Shown: positions 40,254-50,609 of the stretch, piece by piece
Layout of the letters: each line of letters starts with the position of its first letter
Numbering within the stretch: position 1 is the stretch's first letter
Assembly (NCBI GenBank): GCA_963971225.1
Contig: OZ020267.1
Span: 90,137,648 to 90,201,647, forward strand
Reading direction: 5' to 3'
Length of the DNA: 64,000 bases
Source of the DNA: Melieria omissa
Lineage: Eukaryota > Arthropoda > Insecta > Diptera > Ulidiidae
Translations under genes and position numbers: made by a program
Notes under the pieces: generated by a model
Databases searched by the model: none
What the model was told of the DNA's origin: nothing
Seen by the model: only the letters and a program-made list of their open reading frames with translations

Positions 40254-41669
40254 ATGAATGTAAACAAGACAGAGGAGGATGAGGACGAAACTATAAAATT
40301 ATTGCAAAACTTGACAATCCGGGAATCAAAAATAATGAACGCGGAAATGATACAGAGCATTCTAAACGCAGCTGTCAACCAATCTGTGCAACATACACGC
40401 CAAGACTTTCAGGACACAATTACAGCCCTTACGCAAAGACTTACACTGTTGGAAACACCTACATTAGCAACGGAATACACCCCCATAGAAATCAGGGAGG
40501 GCATAGAGTGCAATGAGCCTTTGGACATAGTGAAGTCAGCCCCCGAATTCAGCGGTCAGCCAGAAAAATATGTTTCGTGGCGGCAGGCAGCTGTAACAGC
40601 TCATAAGCTTTTCGAACCATATATAGAGAGCTCAAAATATTATCAGGCGATTGCCATTCTGAGGAACAAGGTTGTGGGAAGTGCAGACACCGCACTAAGT
40701 GCCTACAACACGGTTCTAAATTTTAATGCAATTATTGCCAGGCTAGATTTTGCTTTTTCGGATCAAAAATCCATCTACACACTGGAACAAGAATTATCCA
40801 CTCTTAGGCAGGGTCAACAATCGATAATTCAGTTCTACGATCTTGTAGAGCGTAAACTCACCGCGATCATTAATAAGATAATCATGGCTAACGAAGGGGA
40901 TGACGCCTTAATCAAATCTCTAAACCAGAAATATAGACAAGACGCGTTGAGAGTCTTTATTTCAGGGCTACGAAAGCCCCTGTGTGACACGCTCGTCTCG
41001 TGTAAACCAGCAGACATGCCAACAGCCCTCGCTCTGGCACAGGAGCTGGAAACCAATCAAAATCGGTACCATTTTGCAGCCATTTACAACAACGGCCTCA
41101 GCTTTCATGCTTCATCGGATCGCTTAACCCAATCTCAACACAGACTACCTAACATGTCAAGCACTAAGTCAGCTTTTCCTAATCAGCAACTAAATTTTCC
41201 CCGAAACAACCCACTCCCGACCCACCCCGGAGGAATGCCTAATCTTCAAAACCACCAATTCCAACCCCGACAACCATTTAATCAATCACAACGTTTCGCA
41301 ATACAGAATCTTCAGCCTCGTACAAATTTCCATACTCCTTTGCTAGCCGCGAACCAGCAGAATCCCAGTCCTCAGCCACCCCCTCAGGACATGGACGTAG
41401 ATCAGAGTATGCGAACAATTCGAACTAACTACTTTCAAAATACGCCCGGCTACAAAAGAAAAGCAAGGTCCGACAGACAAAACTTTAGGAAAGCTCAAGG
41501 GATCAACTACCTTGGACAAGAACCTCCTTTGGAGTACCCTGTAGGTGAAGGTCCCGTTCAGTATGAACAGTCGTGCGAAGACAACCAAAGTTCTGAAGAT
41601 TTACCTTTTGAGGACGAAATTAATTTTTTAGAGAAAACTCAGCACTCCCCTATATCGAACGAGCAATAG
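40254..41669 (+). CDS. Element B Gag
   Basis: Open frame of 471 codons starting MNVNKTEEDEDETIKLLQ. An N-terminal coiled-coil-like region is followed by a capsid-like domain (SAPEFSGQPEKYVSWRQAAV, FISGLRKPLCDTLVSC). The C-terminal half is rich in Asn, Gln and Pro and ends ...EINFLEKTQHSPISNEQ, which in gypsy-type elements joins the protease. No CCHC knuckle is visible, as in errantivirus Gag proteins. The frame is intact. Confidence 0.8.
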   Translation: MNVNKTEEDEDETIKLLQNLTIRESKIMNAEMIQSILNAAVNQSVQHTRQDFQDTITALTQRLTLLETPTLATEYTPIEIREGIECNEPLDIVKSAPEFSGQPEKYVSWRQAAVTAHKLFEPYIESSKYYQAIAILRNKVVGSADTALSAYNTVLNFNAIIARLDFAFSDQKSIYTLEQELSTLRQGQQSIIQFYDLVERKLTAIINKIIMANEGDDALIKSLNQKYRQDALRVFISGLRKPLCDTLVSCKPADMPTALALAQELETNQNRYHFAAIYNNGLSFHASSDRLTQSQHRLPNMSSTKSAFPNQQLNFPRNNPLPTHPGGMPNLQNHQFQPRQPFNQSQRFAIQNLQPRTNFHTPLLAANQQNPSPQPPPQDMDVDQSMRTIRTNYFQNTPGYKRKARSDRQNFRKAQGINYLGQEPPLEYPVGEGPVQYEQSCEDNQSSEDLPFEDEINFLEKTQHSPISNEQ

Positions 41670-42170
41670 GAGGGAGAGCCATACAACTTTTAGTGGATAC
41701 TGGAGCCTCTAAGAGCTACATTAAAAATCTAGACAACCTAAAAGGCGTAAAAAAATTATCCAAACCATTTCTCGTAACATCAATTCATGGAACAGATACA
41801 ATTGACCACAAAACCCCTGTAAATTTGCTTGGCAGAACAGAAACCTTTTTTTATACTTCAAAACATACCGTTATTTGATGGGATCATAGGCTTCAATTTC
41901 ATAAAAAGTATTAAAGGCGTAATCGATGCGGAAAAAGACACCCTCTTTTTCGAAAAGGGCCAAGAGAAACTAAAATACTTAGATTTCAGCGCAGCTAATG
42001 CCATTATAACCGAAAACCTCCCTAAGAACCTTGAAAAATAATTCTACGATAAAAATTCAAGAGTCTTCGCAAACCCCAATGAAGCGCTACCCTTTAACAC
42101 AAAAATTTCAGGACCAAGGATCAAGAGCCCATATATTCTAAATACCAGTCGTACCCAATCCATATGACTG
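41670..42170 (+). pseudogene. Element B protease region
   Basis: LLVDTGASKSYIKNLDNL holds the retropepsin DTGA motif. After a frameshift near 41,860, HTVIGFNFIKSIKGVIDAEK-like sequence continues (LFDGIIGFNFIKSIKGVID). A stop lies at 42,039. The region leads into the RT after another break. Confidence 0.75.
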
Positions 42171-43039
42171 AATTCGTTAACAAAGAGGTCGAGAAACTTC
42201 TAGACGATGGGATAATCAGACCATCCCGCTCCCCCTACAATAGTCCTGTGTGGGTCGTCGACAAAAAGGGTACAGACGAAAACGGCAGACCCAACAAACG
42301 GTTGGTGTTTGATTACACAAAATTAAATTCCAAAACTGTGTGTGACAAGTATCCCATACCAGATCCATCCGTTATTTTATCAAACCTCGGTAAAGCCAAA
42401 ATTTTTACGACCCTTGATTTTAAAAGCGGGTTTCACCAGGTCAATTTGGTTGAACGTGACCGAGAAAAAACGGCCTTCAGCGTCAATAACGGAAAATACG
42501 AATTTTGCCGTTTGCCCTTTGGCCTGAAAAATGCACCGAGCATTTTCCAGCGAGCCATTGACGATGTACTTCGCGACGAAATTGGGAAAACCTGTCATGT
42601 GTACATCGATGATGTTATAATATTTTCTGACTCGGAACAAGGGCATATTGACGACGTTGACCGAATACTAAAAAAATTGTATAAAGCTAACATGAGGGTA
42701 TCCTTAGAAAAGTCGAAATTTTTCAAAACATCGGTGGAGTATTTAGGATTTATTGTCTCCACAAATGGTATCCCAACCTGCCCAAGTAAAATAGAGGCAA
42801 TAGTCAACTATGAAACCCCCAAATCCTTAAGAGCCCTTAGATCTTTTCTAGGCCTCGCGGGATACTATAGGCGATTTGTAAAAGATTTCGCAGCAATCGC
42901 AAAGCCACTAACGAAATTATTACGAGGAGAGAACGGACATATAGGCACGAGACAATCTAAACTTGTACCAATATCCCTTGACAGTGAAGCCATGGCTGCC
43001 TTCAATAAACTAAAGAAACTCCTTTCCTCTGAAGATATA
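42164..43039 (+). pseudogene. Element B reverse transcriptase
   Basis: The uninterrupted RT segment reads NSPVWVVDKKGTDENGRPNK, RLVFDYTKLN, KIFTTLDFKSGFHQVNLVER, CRLPFGLKNAPSIFQRAIDD and the catalytic VYIDDVIIFS (YIDD). Thumb-region motifs SVEYLGFIVSTNG and LRSFLGLAGYYRRFVKDFAA follow. Sequence choice (KKGTDENG) resembles gypsy/mdg4. The domain itself is intact. It is cut by a mariner at 43,040. Confidence 0.9.
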
Positions 43040-43781
43040 CCAGGTATGGCCTATGAAACCGATAACGACATCTAGCGGTAAATAGCCGAATATTTATAAC
43101 CTTCGGAACCGTACCAAATGTCATGTTTACTTCTTCTGTCATATGTCAACAATATTCAGTTCACAATTTGTCAAGTTTCATCCAACAACGCATTGTTTGA
43201 CGCTCCGGAAAATGTCGGATTACGTGCCTACAAATTACGATTTGCGGACACAGTTAATTTTGTGTTACCATTTGAAGAAAAAAACCTTCTAAAACCTGGT
43301 GAAACGGTTAACGGTGAACGTTACCAACAACAATTGGCCGATTTTAACCGTGCTATACGCCAAAAACGCCCAGAATATGAAGCCAGGCAACACAAAGTGA
43401 TTTTCCTCGATGACAACGCACCACCACACCGCACTAGAGCCACCAAAGAATTGGTTGCATCGTACAACTGGGAAGCTCTTGCTCATGCGGCTTACTCACC
43501 AGACTTGGCGCCTTCGGATTATCACATGTTCGCATCGATGGGCCACGCATTAACGGAACAGCGCTTCAATTCTCACGCAGAAGCCAAAAAATGGATCGAT
43601 GATTGGTTTCAGGCAAAAGACGAAACATTTTTTTGGCGAGGCATCCATAAATTGCCTGAGAGATGGGAAAAATGTGTAGCTAGCGATGTCCATTACTTTG
43701 AAGAATACAATTGTAACCATTTCCTCACAATAAACGTGTTTTTTTTCAAAAATTATTACCGGTTTCATAGGTTGAAACCTC
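43040..43781 (+). mobile_element. Mariner, internally deleted, in element B
   Basis: Follows TA at 43,038-43,039. Left end CCAGGTATGGCCTATGAAAC; the right end read inward is GAGGTTTCAACCTATGAAACC, so the inner part (CCTATGAAACCG) is the clear match. It carries the C-terminal half of a mariner transposase: VIFLDDNAPPHRT and YSPDLAPSDYHMF, with 34 residues between the two catalytic Asp residues (DD34D). The first Asp and the DNA-binding domain are deleted. Confidence 0.85.
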
Positions 43782-44560
43782 TTCTTCTGTACCCTAACTT
43801 AGAGAAGCCGTTTGACTTAACCACGGACGCGTCATCTCACGCTATTTGCGCCTTCCTTTCACAAAATGGTCGCCCGATAACTATGATTTCAAGGACCCTG
43901 TCATCCACCGAGGAGAACTATGCCACAAACGAAAGGGAACTTTTGGCGATTGTTTGGGCACTTAAAACTCTCAAACACTACCTATACGGAGCAAATAAAA
44001 TTAATATATTCACCGATCATCAACCCTTAACCTTTTCCGTTTCCGATAGAAACCCCAATTCAAAGATAAAACGATGGAAAGCTTTTATCGAAGAATATGC
44101 ACCCACATTTTATTATAAGCCAGGTAGAGACAATATTGTAGCCGACGCGTTATCAAGGCAATTCATAAACGCCATCACAGATTCTGCGTCCTCTTCCTCA
44201 ATGCAGGCTTGTGCTAGTGAGCTTTCGCTCACCGAAATTATTCAAACCGTAGAAACCCCGGTAACTTCATTCAGGAATCAACTCATACTTACCCAAGGTA
44301 CAGAATCAAAGAAACAAACCACGATTATCTTTAAGAATCGCATTCGCCACCGTATTACATTCAAGGCTATCGAAGACCTCTTAGATAAAATGAAAGAGTC
44401 CATAAACTGTAGTCCACTGTAGCCCAAATTCAACACTTTCTCATTACAAATTATCCTTCAGTGAAGTTCTGTTATACAAATAAGTTTGCCACTGATGTCT
44501 TCAATCCAGATGACCAATTAGAAATTTTGAATAATGAACACAGCCGAGCACATCGATCGA
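43782..44560 (+). pseudogene. Element B RNase H and integrase N-terminus
   Basis: RNase H is recognisable as FDLTTDASSHAICAFLSQNG, ATNERELLAIVWALKTLKHY and FTDHQPLTFSV, followed by PGRDNIVADALSRQF. After 44,422 the frame breaks. EILNNEHSRAHRSI near 44,530 is the start of the integrase H2C2 zinc finger. The integrase catalytic core is absent. Through read-through from 43,118 the mariner remnant and RNase H form a single open frame of 434 codons. Confidence 0.8.
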
Positions 44561-44564
44561 TTAA

Positions 44565-45969
44565 GGCAGGTTTCTACCTTGTGCGGCCGAGAAAACATGT
44601 TGTTTTTTTTTAATTTTTGATGGGAAGGTTTTTAAGATAAGGAAAGGTATATGTCAGATGTAGGTATATGTTTATTGTACAAGTAAAAAAGTTTCAAAAT
44701 AAAATATGCAAAGGGGGGGGAAGGGGCCATCGAGCAATGGCGGCAGGACTTCCTTACTCGCGGAAGTCCTGCCGCTGTTAGAGATGACTTGAAACACAAA
44801 AATGCAATTTTTTCTTATTCTGTATCCTTTTGTCTATGGCTGGAACTAGGATTTAAAAAAAAATGAAAAATGAAGGATATATGCGATTTTGACTAAAAAA
44901 CTCAATTTTTACCTACTTTTTTTAATACAAACTTCTATTTTGAATGAAAAAAAATTATTATTTCTTGAAGATCCTAGTTCGGGCCATAGCTAAGACCTTG
45001 ATAAATGACTGTTTAAAATTTCGTAGCTATTGCTCAACTCGTGTGGCCTAAATCACTTCCGCAAGGTCAAAAAATGTAGTTTTGAGAAAAACGCGTTCAA
45101 AGTTTTGCTTCAGTACTCGGCGCGCTCGACACCGCTACCTGTTTCGATAAATTGCTTCCGTAATTCGAAAGATTTCAACTTCAAATTTTGGGAGCGTATT
45201 CTACAATCATGTATTAATCCAAAAATGCATGAAAAAAATCGATCGACAAAAGCCTTAAGGCAGGTTCTCACCTTGTGAAAAAAAAACAAAACAACAAAAA
45301 AGTTTTTTTTGCCTTATCGTGTAGATATATGTTTCAAAAATGTGCTCCAGAAATTTCAGATCAAAATCTGAAAAATTACAAAAGTTACAGGCCGTTACAT
45401 AGAGCAGTGTAGAGCACCGGCCAAGCGCGCTTTAAACTTTAAACGCGTTTTTCTCAGAACCACATTTTCGGACCTTACGGAAGTGATTGAAGGCGCTTGA
45501 ATGAACCAATCGTCACCAAATTAGGGTTTTTTCTAATAAACGAACTACGATCAGCCAAAAATATTGTAAACTGTTTATTTAATAAAATAAATAGTGAAAA
45601 AAAATGCGAAAATCGTAATTTTTTTTTCAAAACCTCATAACTTTTTTAATTTCGATTTTTTTTCATGATCGTAGTTCATTCAATAGATAATACGGTACAC
45701 ATTAAGAATGTGTTCGATTTTTGTGTTTCCGATTACGGGTTTTGACGGAATCACTTCCGGTAGCGGGACACCTCCTCGCCGACATGCCGCCACTCATGGA
45801 CGCCCCCTCCCCCCTCTTCTTGATTCATTCAATTTTAAAAATTGTATTCTCTAAATAAATGTGTGTTCATATCCAGAAACAATTTTCAGCGTTGTATCTT
45901 TAACCGTTTTCTCAAAAAAAATTCCTAAAAAAAATTCACTTTTTCGGATCCACAAGGTGAGAACCTGCC
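44565..45969. mobile_element. TTAA-flanked fold-back element, possibly two copies
   Basis: TTAA at 44,561-44,564 and 45,970-45,973. Ends GGCAGGTTTCTACCTTGTG at the left and GGCAGGTTCTCACCTTGTG read inward from the right. A direct copy of that end (TTAAGGCAGGTTCTCACC) at 45,255 suggests tandem or recombined copies. Long imperfect inverted repeats pair 45,053-45,110 with 45,440-45,495 (ACGCGTTCAAAG / CTTTAAACGCGT). It probably replaced most of element B's 3' part. No transposase recognised. Confidence 0.6.
44740..44775. repeat. Perfect 14-bp-stem hairpin
   Basis: GCGGCAGGACTTCC (44,740-44,753), an 8-base loop, then the exact complement GGAAGTCCTGCCGC (44,762-44,775). It lies inside the TTAA-flanked element and next to a G-rich run (44,713-44,726). 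Confidence 0.85.
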
Positions 45970-45984
45970 TTAAATGTTTTAATT

Positions 45985-47398
45985 TGCACAAATGGTGTGG
46001 CAGAGCGTCAGCCCTTCTTGGCGACGTCTGTTGTCCGGAACGCTTTTCTCGCAGATGGCAGTCTCGCGATATGTGGCCTTGCTTGCCACATCGCCAGCAA
46101 CTGATTCTAGATGATACTGCCCGCAGCCCCGCTAGTGCTTTTGAGCTCACTGTCTGCCTTTGCGTGACACGTCCAGATTGGGCTCGACGCCTTTCCGCAG
46201 ATGACTGTCGAAACCTTCCCCTCCAGGCCACCTCATACGTCAATGCGCTGGTCACCGTGTCACGGAATGTCGGCTTGCCCATCATCAATGCACTGCGTCG
46301 TGTCTCCGGGTCATGAAGACCTTCAATAAACGCCTCAATCTTCATCCTCTCGAGATAATCAGCGCCGAATTTCGGGTAGCACAACTGTACGAGCCGCTCA
46401 ATGTTTGCTGCATATGTCTGCAGCGCCTCGTTTGCTCTTTGCCTACGGCTCTTCAGCTCGCAATAATACAGCATTTTGTTGTGCTCGTCACTGTATCTGG
46501 CTGCCAATGCCCTTATGACGGTCTCGTAATCACCTCTCAAACCTTCGGGAACTGTTTTTATTACATCAGCCGCAGGACCTCTTAGAGCCAGTATCAGTCT
46601 CCGACCTTTCCTAACATCGGTCCACTGACTCTCCAAAGCAGCCATATCGAATTGTAGTTTGAATGTATCGAACGACGTAGTGCCATCATAAGTAGGCACT
46701 TCTATGGCAAAACTTTCCTCACCCGACTGAACCCTTGCTCGCAGCTGTACATCCCTAAGCCGTTCGTCGATTTTTCTGTTCACCGAATCCTCCAGTCTGT
46801 CAACTCGTTTGTTTAAATGTTCTACTCGCGTCTCCAGGTGCTCAACTTTCACATTAATCCTATCTGACATCTCTTCCACATTCTGCTCCAAGCGCGCAGA
46901 ATTTTCCTGAAGCTTGCTGGACAACTCGCGATTCGCATTTTCAAATTTGTCCGCATTTTCCTGGAGTTTTGTTTCCATTCGCTCTGCTATTTGCGCCGAA
47001 AGTTCCTGATTCGTGGTTTCCAGTTTCGCTGCCATTTTTCGATTCGCCGTTTCGACTTTTGCCGAAATTTCCTGATTCGCAGTTGCCATTTTCCGGTTGG
47101 AAGCCTCAAACATGCCTTTCATTGCGACCATAAGTTGACTCATGTCCATTGCTTGTGGTGGCGTAGCCGCTGTAGCCGTACTTTGCATCGACGCAGCACC
47201 AGCAGGCGATTCCTCCACTTTGGCCGACGCCTCTAGCTCCTGCGTTCCGAACTCGTGCACAGTCCAATCGATGCCTCGTGCCTCACACGCCTCTCGCAAG
47301 CGCAGCTGCAACTCCACTTTACCGCCAGCAGTCGGCAAATTCCAGGCAGCCAGCTCCTTCTTCAGCTGGTCCACCTTCAGCAGCTCGAGTTTAACCAT
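45985..47398 (-). pseudogene. Gypsy A3 Gag (SAP-like), joined to integrase
   Basis: Starts MVKLELLKVDQLKKELAAWN at 47,398 with a full SAP-like motif, then a long coiled coil with repeated ANREL/TNQEL units, capsid-like region (YDGTTSFDTFKLQFDMAALE) and zinc knuckle CWRCGKQGHISRDC. The frame is open to RRADALPHHLCK, where element B interrupts. The end differs from A1's Gag tail and equals A4's, i.e. it is already past the deletion junction. The gag part itself has no visible stop. Confidence 0.85.
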
Positions 47399-47438
47399 GT
47401 CTGCGTTTTTATAATTTTATTTTACTTTCAGTAACACA

Positions 47439-47457
47439 ATCCTGACTACTGACACCA
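47439..47457 (-). promoter_or_regulatory. Gypsy A3 primer binding site (tRNA-Leu)
   Basis: The minus strand reads TGGTGTCAGTAGTCAGGATT, the tRNA-Leu complement with changes (including a one-base insertion), two bases from the LTR end. Confidence 0.75.
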
Positions 47458-47459
47458 AA

Positions 47460-47856
47460 TGTTACGAAAATCCAAGTTTCCTAAGGTTCGTTTGGATTGG
47501 GTTTGAAAATAAAACAACTTTAATTATTCAGCGCAAAAACGCAGTCAGAACTAACAATCGCTTTATTTACAAATTTACACTTGTTCTACTTGCTTGCTTA
47601 ACACAGACTCCGACTCATTGCGCTGCACACTGCTGCTTTTATACCAGTTTTCTTATCGCGCCGAAGTTTCTTGCAACTTCCAATTGGAAAATGCTCGACC
47701 ATTCTCGCACAGCCCATTTCTCGCGAGCCTTGCCATATCGGACTATACCAAGCGAATTATACCAAATTTGCCGTACAAAGTGCATGCCTAAAAGTATGCT
47801 TGGAAAACACATTCGTGCATAGAAAAGCATTCAGCACAGAGTGCCTTATCGTTTCA
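47460..47856 (-). repeat. 5' LTR of Gypsy A3
   Basis: A 397-bp LTR matching 36,246-36,652, followed by ATAT at 47,857-47,860, then directly by AGTCACGG, the start of element C. Confidence 0.9.
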
Positions 47857-47860
47857 ATAT

Positions 47861-48527
47861 AGTCACGGTATGGTATACATACATATGCCCCGTTCTGACT
47901 ATGTCATATTTGGTGCCATGTTCACTGACGACAAACACTGCCATATATGTCATGTTCGTCCTATGTCGTCAAATGCGTTCTCATTGCGCGGCAAAAACTG
48001 ACGAAAAATACATATGACAAGGTTTGCCTGCATGTTGACATTTTTTGTTTTCTCATCAAACGTAGTCAAATCGTTCGTTCGACACAAATTCGATCGTTCT
48101 CATTTGATTGTCGTTTCGTATGGCAAGTCGTAGTCATACATGCAGGCAAACGCAAATGACACCATATGACAACCCGTTCTCATTTAACTGACTACAAATT
48201 ACACCATATATGACATAGTCAGAACGGGGCAATACACATATGCATACATACACACATATATACACTTACATACACACTTATATACACATACGTACATACG
48301 GACGCCAAAGAACCGTGTAATGTATCCGCAAGCGAACTACGTGACTTTAACCAAAACAGCAGCGTGGCGTATGAATTGCTCAAGTTACAAGCGCGGACAC
48401 GCCGTGAGCTCCTTCCCACGTTTGAACTTATGCTGAGCCAGCATACGTACTTAGCATAAGCAAATTGTATTTAGCTCTAAGAGAATATTTTGCATGAATA
48501 AAGTCAGTCATTTACGGACCCTTGATT
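47861..48527 (+). repeat. 5' LTR of element C with MITE inside
   Basis: AGTCACGGTATGG to CCCTTGATT, with TACATACACA-type repeats after the MITE. Excluding the 344-bp MITE it is about 320 bp. AATAAA occurs near 48,499. The primer site follows directly. Confidence 0.75.
47887..48230. mobile_element. Inverted-repeat MITE in C's LTR
   Basis: Both ends start GCCCCGTTCTGACTATGTCA. CGTTCTCATT recurs inside (47,990, 48,093, 48,176) and GTTTGCCTGCATGT / ACATGCAGGCAAAC pair as inner arms (48,021 and 48,137). The target duplication is unclear because the flanks are TACATA-rich. No coding capacity. Confidence 0.8.
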
Positions 48528-48540
48528 GGCGCAGTCGGGA
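48526..48540 (+). promoter_or_regulatory. Element C primer binding site (tRNA-Ser type)
   Basis: TTGGCGCAGTCGGGA abuts the LTR end. TGGCGCAGTCGG is the primer site of Drosophila 17.6/297-type elements. Confidence 0.8.
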
Positions 48541-48715
48541 AAAGCACAATTAAATTTAAAACGCGAAAAGCAGAACCAAATTTACAACGCGAAAAGCACA
48601 ACTAAATTTACAACGCGGAAAGCACAACTAAATTTACAACGCGAAAAGCACAACTAAATTTACAACGCGAAAAGCACAACTAAATTTACAACGCGAAAAG
48701 ATTAACCAAATTTAA
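48538..48715 (+). repeat. Seven 26-bp tandem repeats in C's leader
   Basis: About seven copies of a 26-bp unit (GAAAAGCACAACTAAATTTA followed by CAACGC), with diverged first and last copies. It lies between primer site and gag, where packaging signals usually sit. No unique spacers. Confidence 0.9.
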
Positions 48716-49236
48716 TCGCCAAAAAGCAGTTTTGTGGGAACCGTTAACAAAAAGCAGTAACAGTTTAAATGGACTTTTAATAAAGGCGCATTGGATGCAT
48801 GTTTGCGAGTAATTGCAAAGTGCTTAAACGAAAAGTGTGTTGAGATGTGTTCACACTTGAAAATTCAATTGAACGCGATCCACCGATGAACTGTGCGCAC
48901 TCAAAAGTTTTGTGCAGCGGAACAATAAAAGTTGATGCGAAAGAAATTTGAAAAAGTGACAACAATACATAAACCAGCAACAGAAATAGAGGACGGAAGA
49001 AGTACGGTTAATCGTGAAGGAAAAACTGCCACGAAAACATCAGGAGCACCGAGGAAAAATTAAGCCCGAAAATAACACCTACTGACCAGTCGATCGCAGT
49101 GACCAGCGGAGTCGCAGTATTGCGCGAGCCCAGCCAGCAGCAAAATACCAATAGCAGCACCAAGCACCAGCAGATACCCATAGCGAGAGTGACCAACGCA
49201 ACAAAATAAAATAATAAGATAAGTTTAACGAAAAGA
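48716..49236 (+). other. Element C leader
   Basis: Untranslated leader between the 26-bp repeats and the gag ATG at 49,237. Nothing else recognised. Confidence 0.6.
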
Positions 49237-49334
49237 ATGGCGCAAGCTGACGTAGAATTTAATTTAGTACTTAATACCCTGAAAACAGTTCCCCGTTTGA
49301 GGGGGATACAAACTCCTTGGTATGTTTCATTTCA

Positions 49335-49958
49335 TTTCATTTCATTTCATTTCATTTATTGAGCCAAGCGATACAGTGATCTACAGGCTAGAAAATTAAT
49401 ACAATAAATAACACTTACGAACTAGAAAAAATATATAATACAATCAAAAGTACATCCATTTTATATGCTCCATAAACTTATGCCTAGGAATTGAGAAATC
49501 AATTTCAAAATTGGCAGCTAATTTATTAAATTCACATAATGACCTCACAAGTGGTTGATTTAAAGCATAGCTTGTTCTGTAACATTTTACAAAAAATAAC
49601 TTATTTAATCGAGTAGTCCTGATTGGAACAAAGAAGTTAATGAGATGTAGTAAAGCAGAACAATTAATGCTGCCACAAATGATATCGTACACAAACATCA
49701 AAGAACTTATGGTACGTCTACATTCTAACGATTTAAGATCAATAAGCAAGCAACGTGACTTATAAGAGGGAATAGGTTCTTGAAAGTTTAGTGAGAACAG
49801 AGCAAATTTCAAAAATTTCTTCTGCACTCGTTCGAGACGATTCGTGTGAACAGCATAAAACGGATTCCAAATTAAGGCAGCATATTCCAACCTGGACCTT
49901 ACAAAAGCTGAGAATAAAAGCTTATAAGTATAAGGGTCTTTAAATTCAGAGCTGTTAC
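49335..49958 (-). mobile_element. 5'-truncated LINE in C gag
   Basis: GTTTCATTTCA lies on both sides (49,324-49,334 and 49,959-49,969). The minus strand encodes LLFSAFVRSRLEYAALIWNP and LKSLECRRTISSLMFVYDII, homologous to the LINE at 209-871. The tail is a TTTCA-repeat run (49,326-49,358) whose unit equals the target sequence, unlike the TTTA tails of the other copies. Confidence 0.85.
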
Positions 49959-50609
49959 GTTTCATTTCAAGAATCGAAATGTTACTGCCAACTTGCGAAA
50001 TTCTGAACCCCTTACATAAGCAAATAATATTGGGATTAATAAAAGATAAAGTCGTGGGCAAGGCCAGAAGAAGTCTACTCATTAATGGCGACCAAAACAC
50101 ATGGCGAGAAATAAAGTCAGTTTTGGTGAATTATCACGGCGAGGGTGATTCAGCCGAAGTGCTAATAGACAAACTAAGAGCACGTCGTTGTATGACAAAT
50201 ATAGGGCAATTCTACGAAAACATAAACACACTTCTCTGCAGATTAAACAACGTATATCTGCTCACAGATCCAAATAGCGCCAACATTGAGAGCAACAATC
50301 GGATTGCTCTCGAATCATTTAAACACGGCCTACCAGAACCAGTTAAAACTATCATTATTAGTACTAACCCACAGACCCTAAAGGATGCCTATGACATCCT
50401 ACAACGAAATGGGTATCTACATTATTCCGACAATAAAAATTCAGGAAACTCTGGGAATAATAACCCCAACCGATTAGAAAATCCTAGAAATTCCAGTTAC
50501 CGTACGAACCCCCCACAACACACAAATTTTCCAAACCAAAACACTTCGGGAAATTTTAGAAATCGCCCTAATCAAAATACTTACTTAACTGGCCATAACA
50601 ACCCGTTAT

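Larger units (their letters stand above)
37464..45984 (+). mobile_element. Element B, gypsy/mdg4-like LTR retrotransposon, defective
   Basis: Inserted in A3 at TGCA (37,460-37,463 and 45,985-45,988). The 5' LTR starts AGTTAAGG and ends AATT, followed by GGCGCCCAACG, a tRNA-Lys-type primer site overlapping the LTR end as in gypsy. Plus-strand gag, protease, RT and RNase H follow. Integrase stops in its zinc finger, and only the last bases of the 3' LTR (45,970-45,984) remain after a TTAA-type element. There is no env. The RT resembles that of gypsy (mdg4) more than that of A or D. Confidence 0.8.
36246..47856 (-). mobile_element. Gypsy A3 (SAP-Gag family, Gag-integrase derivative), interrupted
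   Basis: LTRs at 47,460-47,856 and 36,246-36,652 are flanked by ATAT (36,242-36,245 and 47,857-47,860). The minus strand holds primer site, gag and, beyond element B, integrase. Protease, RT and RNase H are absent: the end of gag (RRADALPHHLCK) joins, across B's TGCA target, to TDCRRNSQAENEGQ before the integrase. A4 has the same deletion junction. The LTR differs from A1/A4 (TGTTACGAAAATCCAAG) and matches A5, so this is a sister subfamily. Confidence 0.85.

Noticed and set aside
48538..48715. Regular short repeats that could suggest a CRISPR array.
   Set aside because: The 26-bp units are contiguous without unique spacers, lie in a retroelement leader, and the DNA is eukaryotic.
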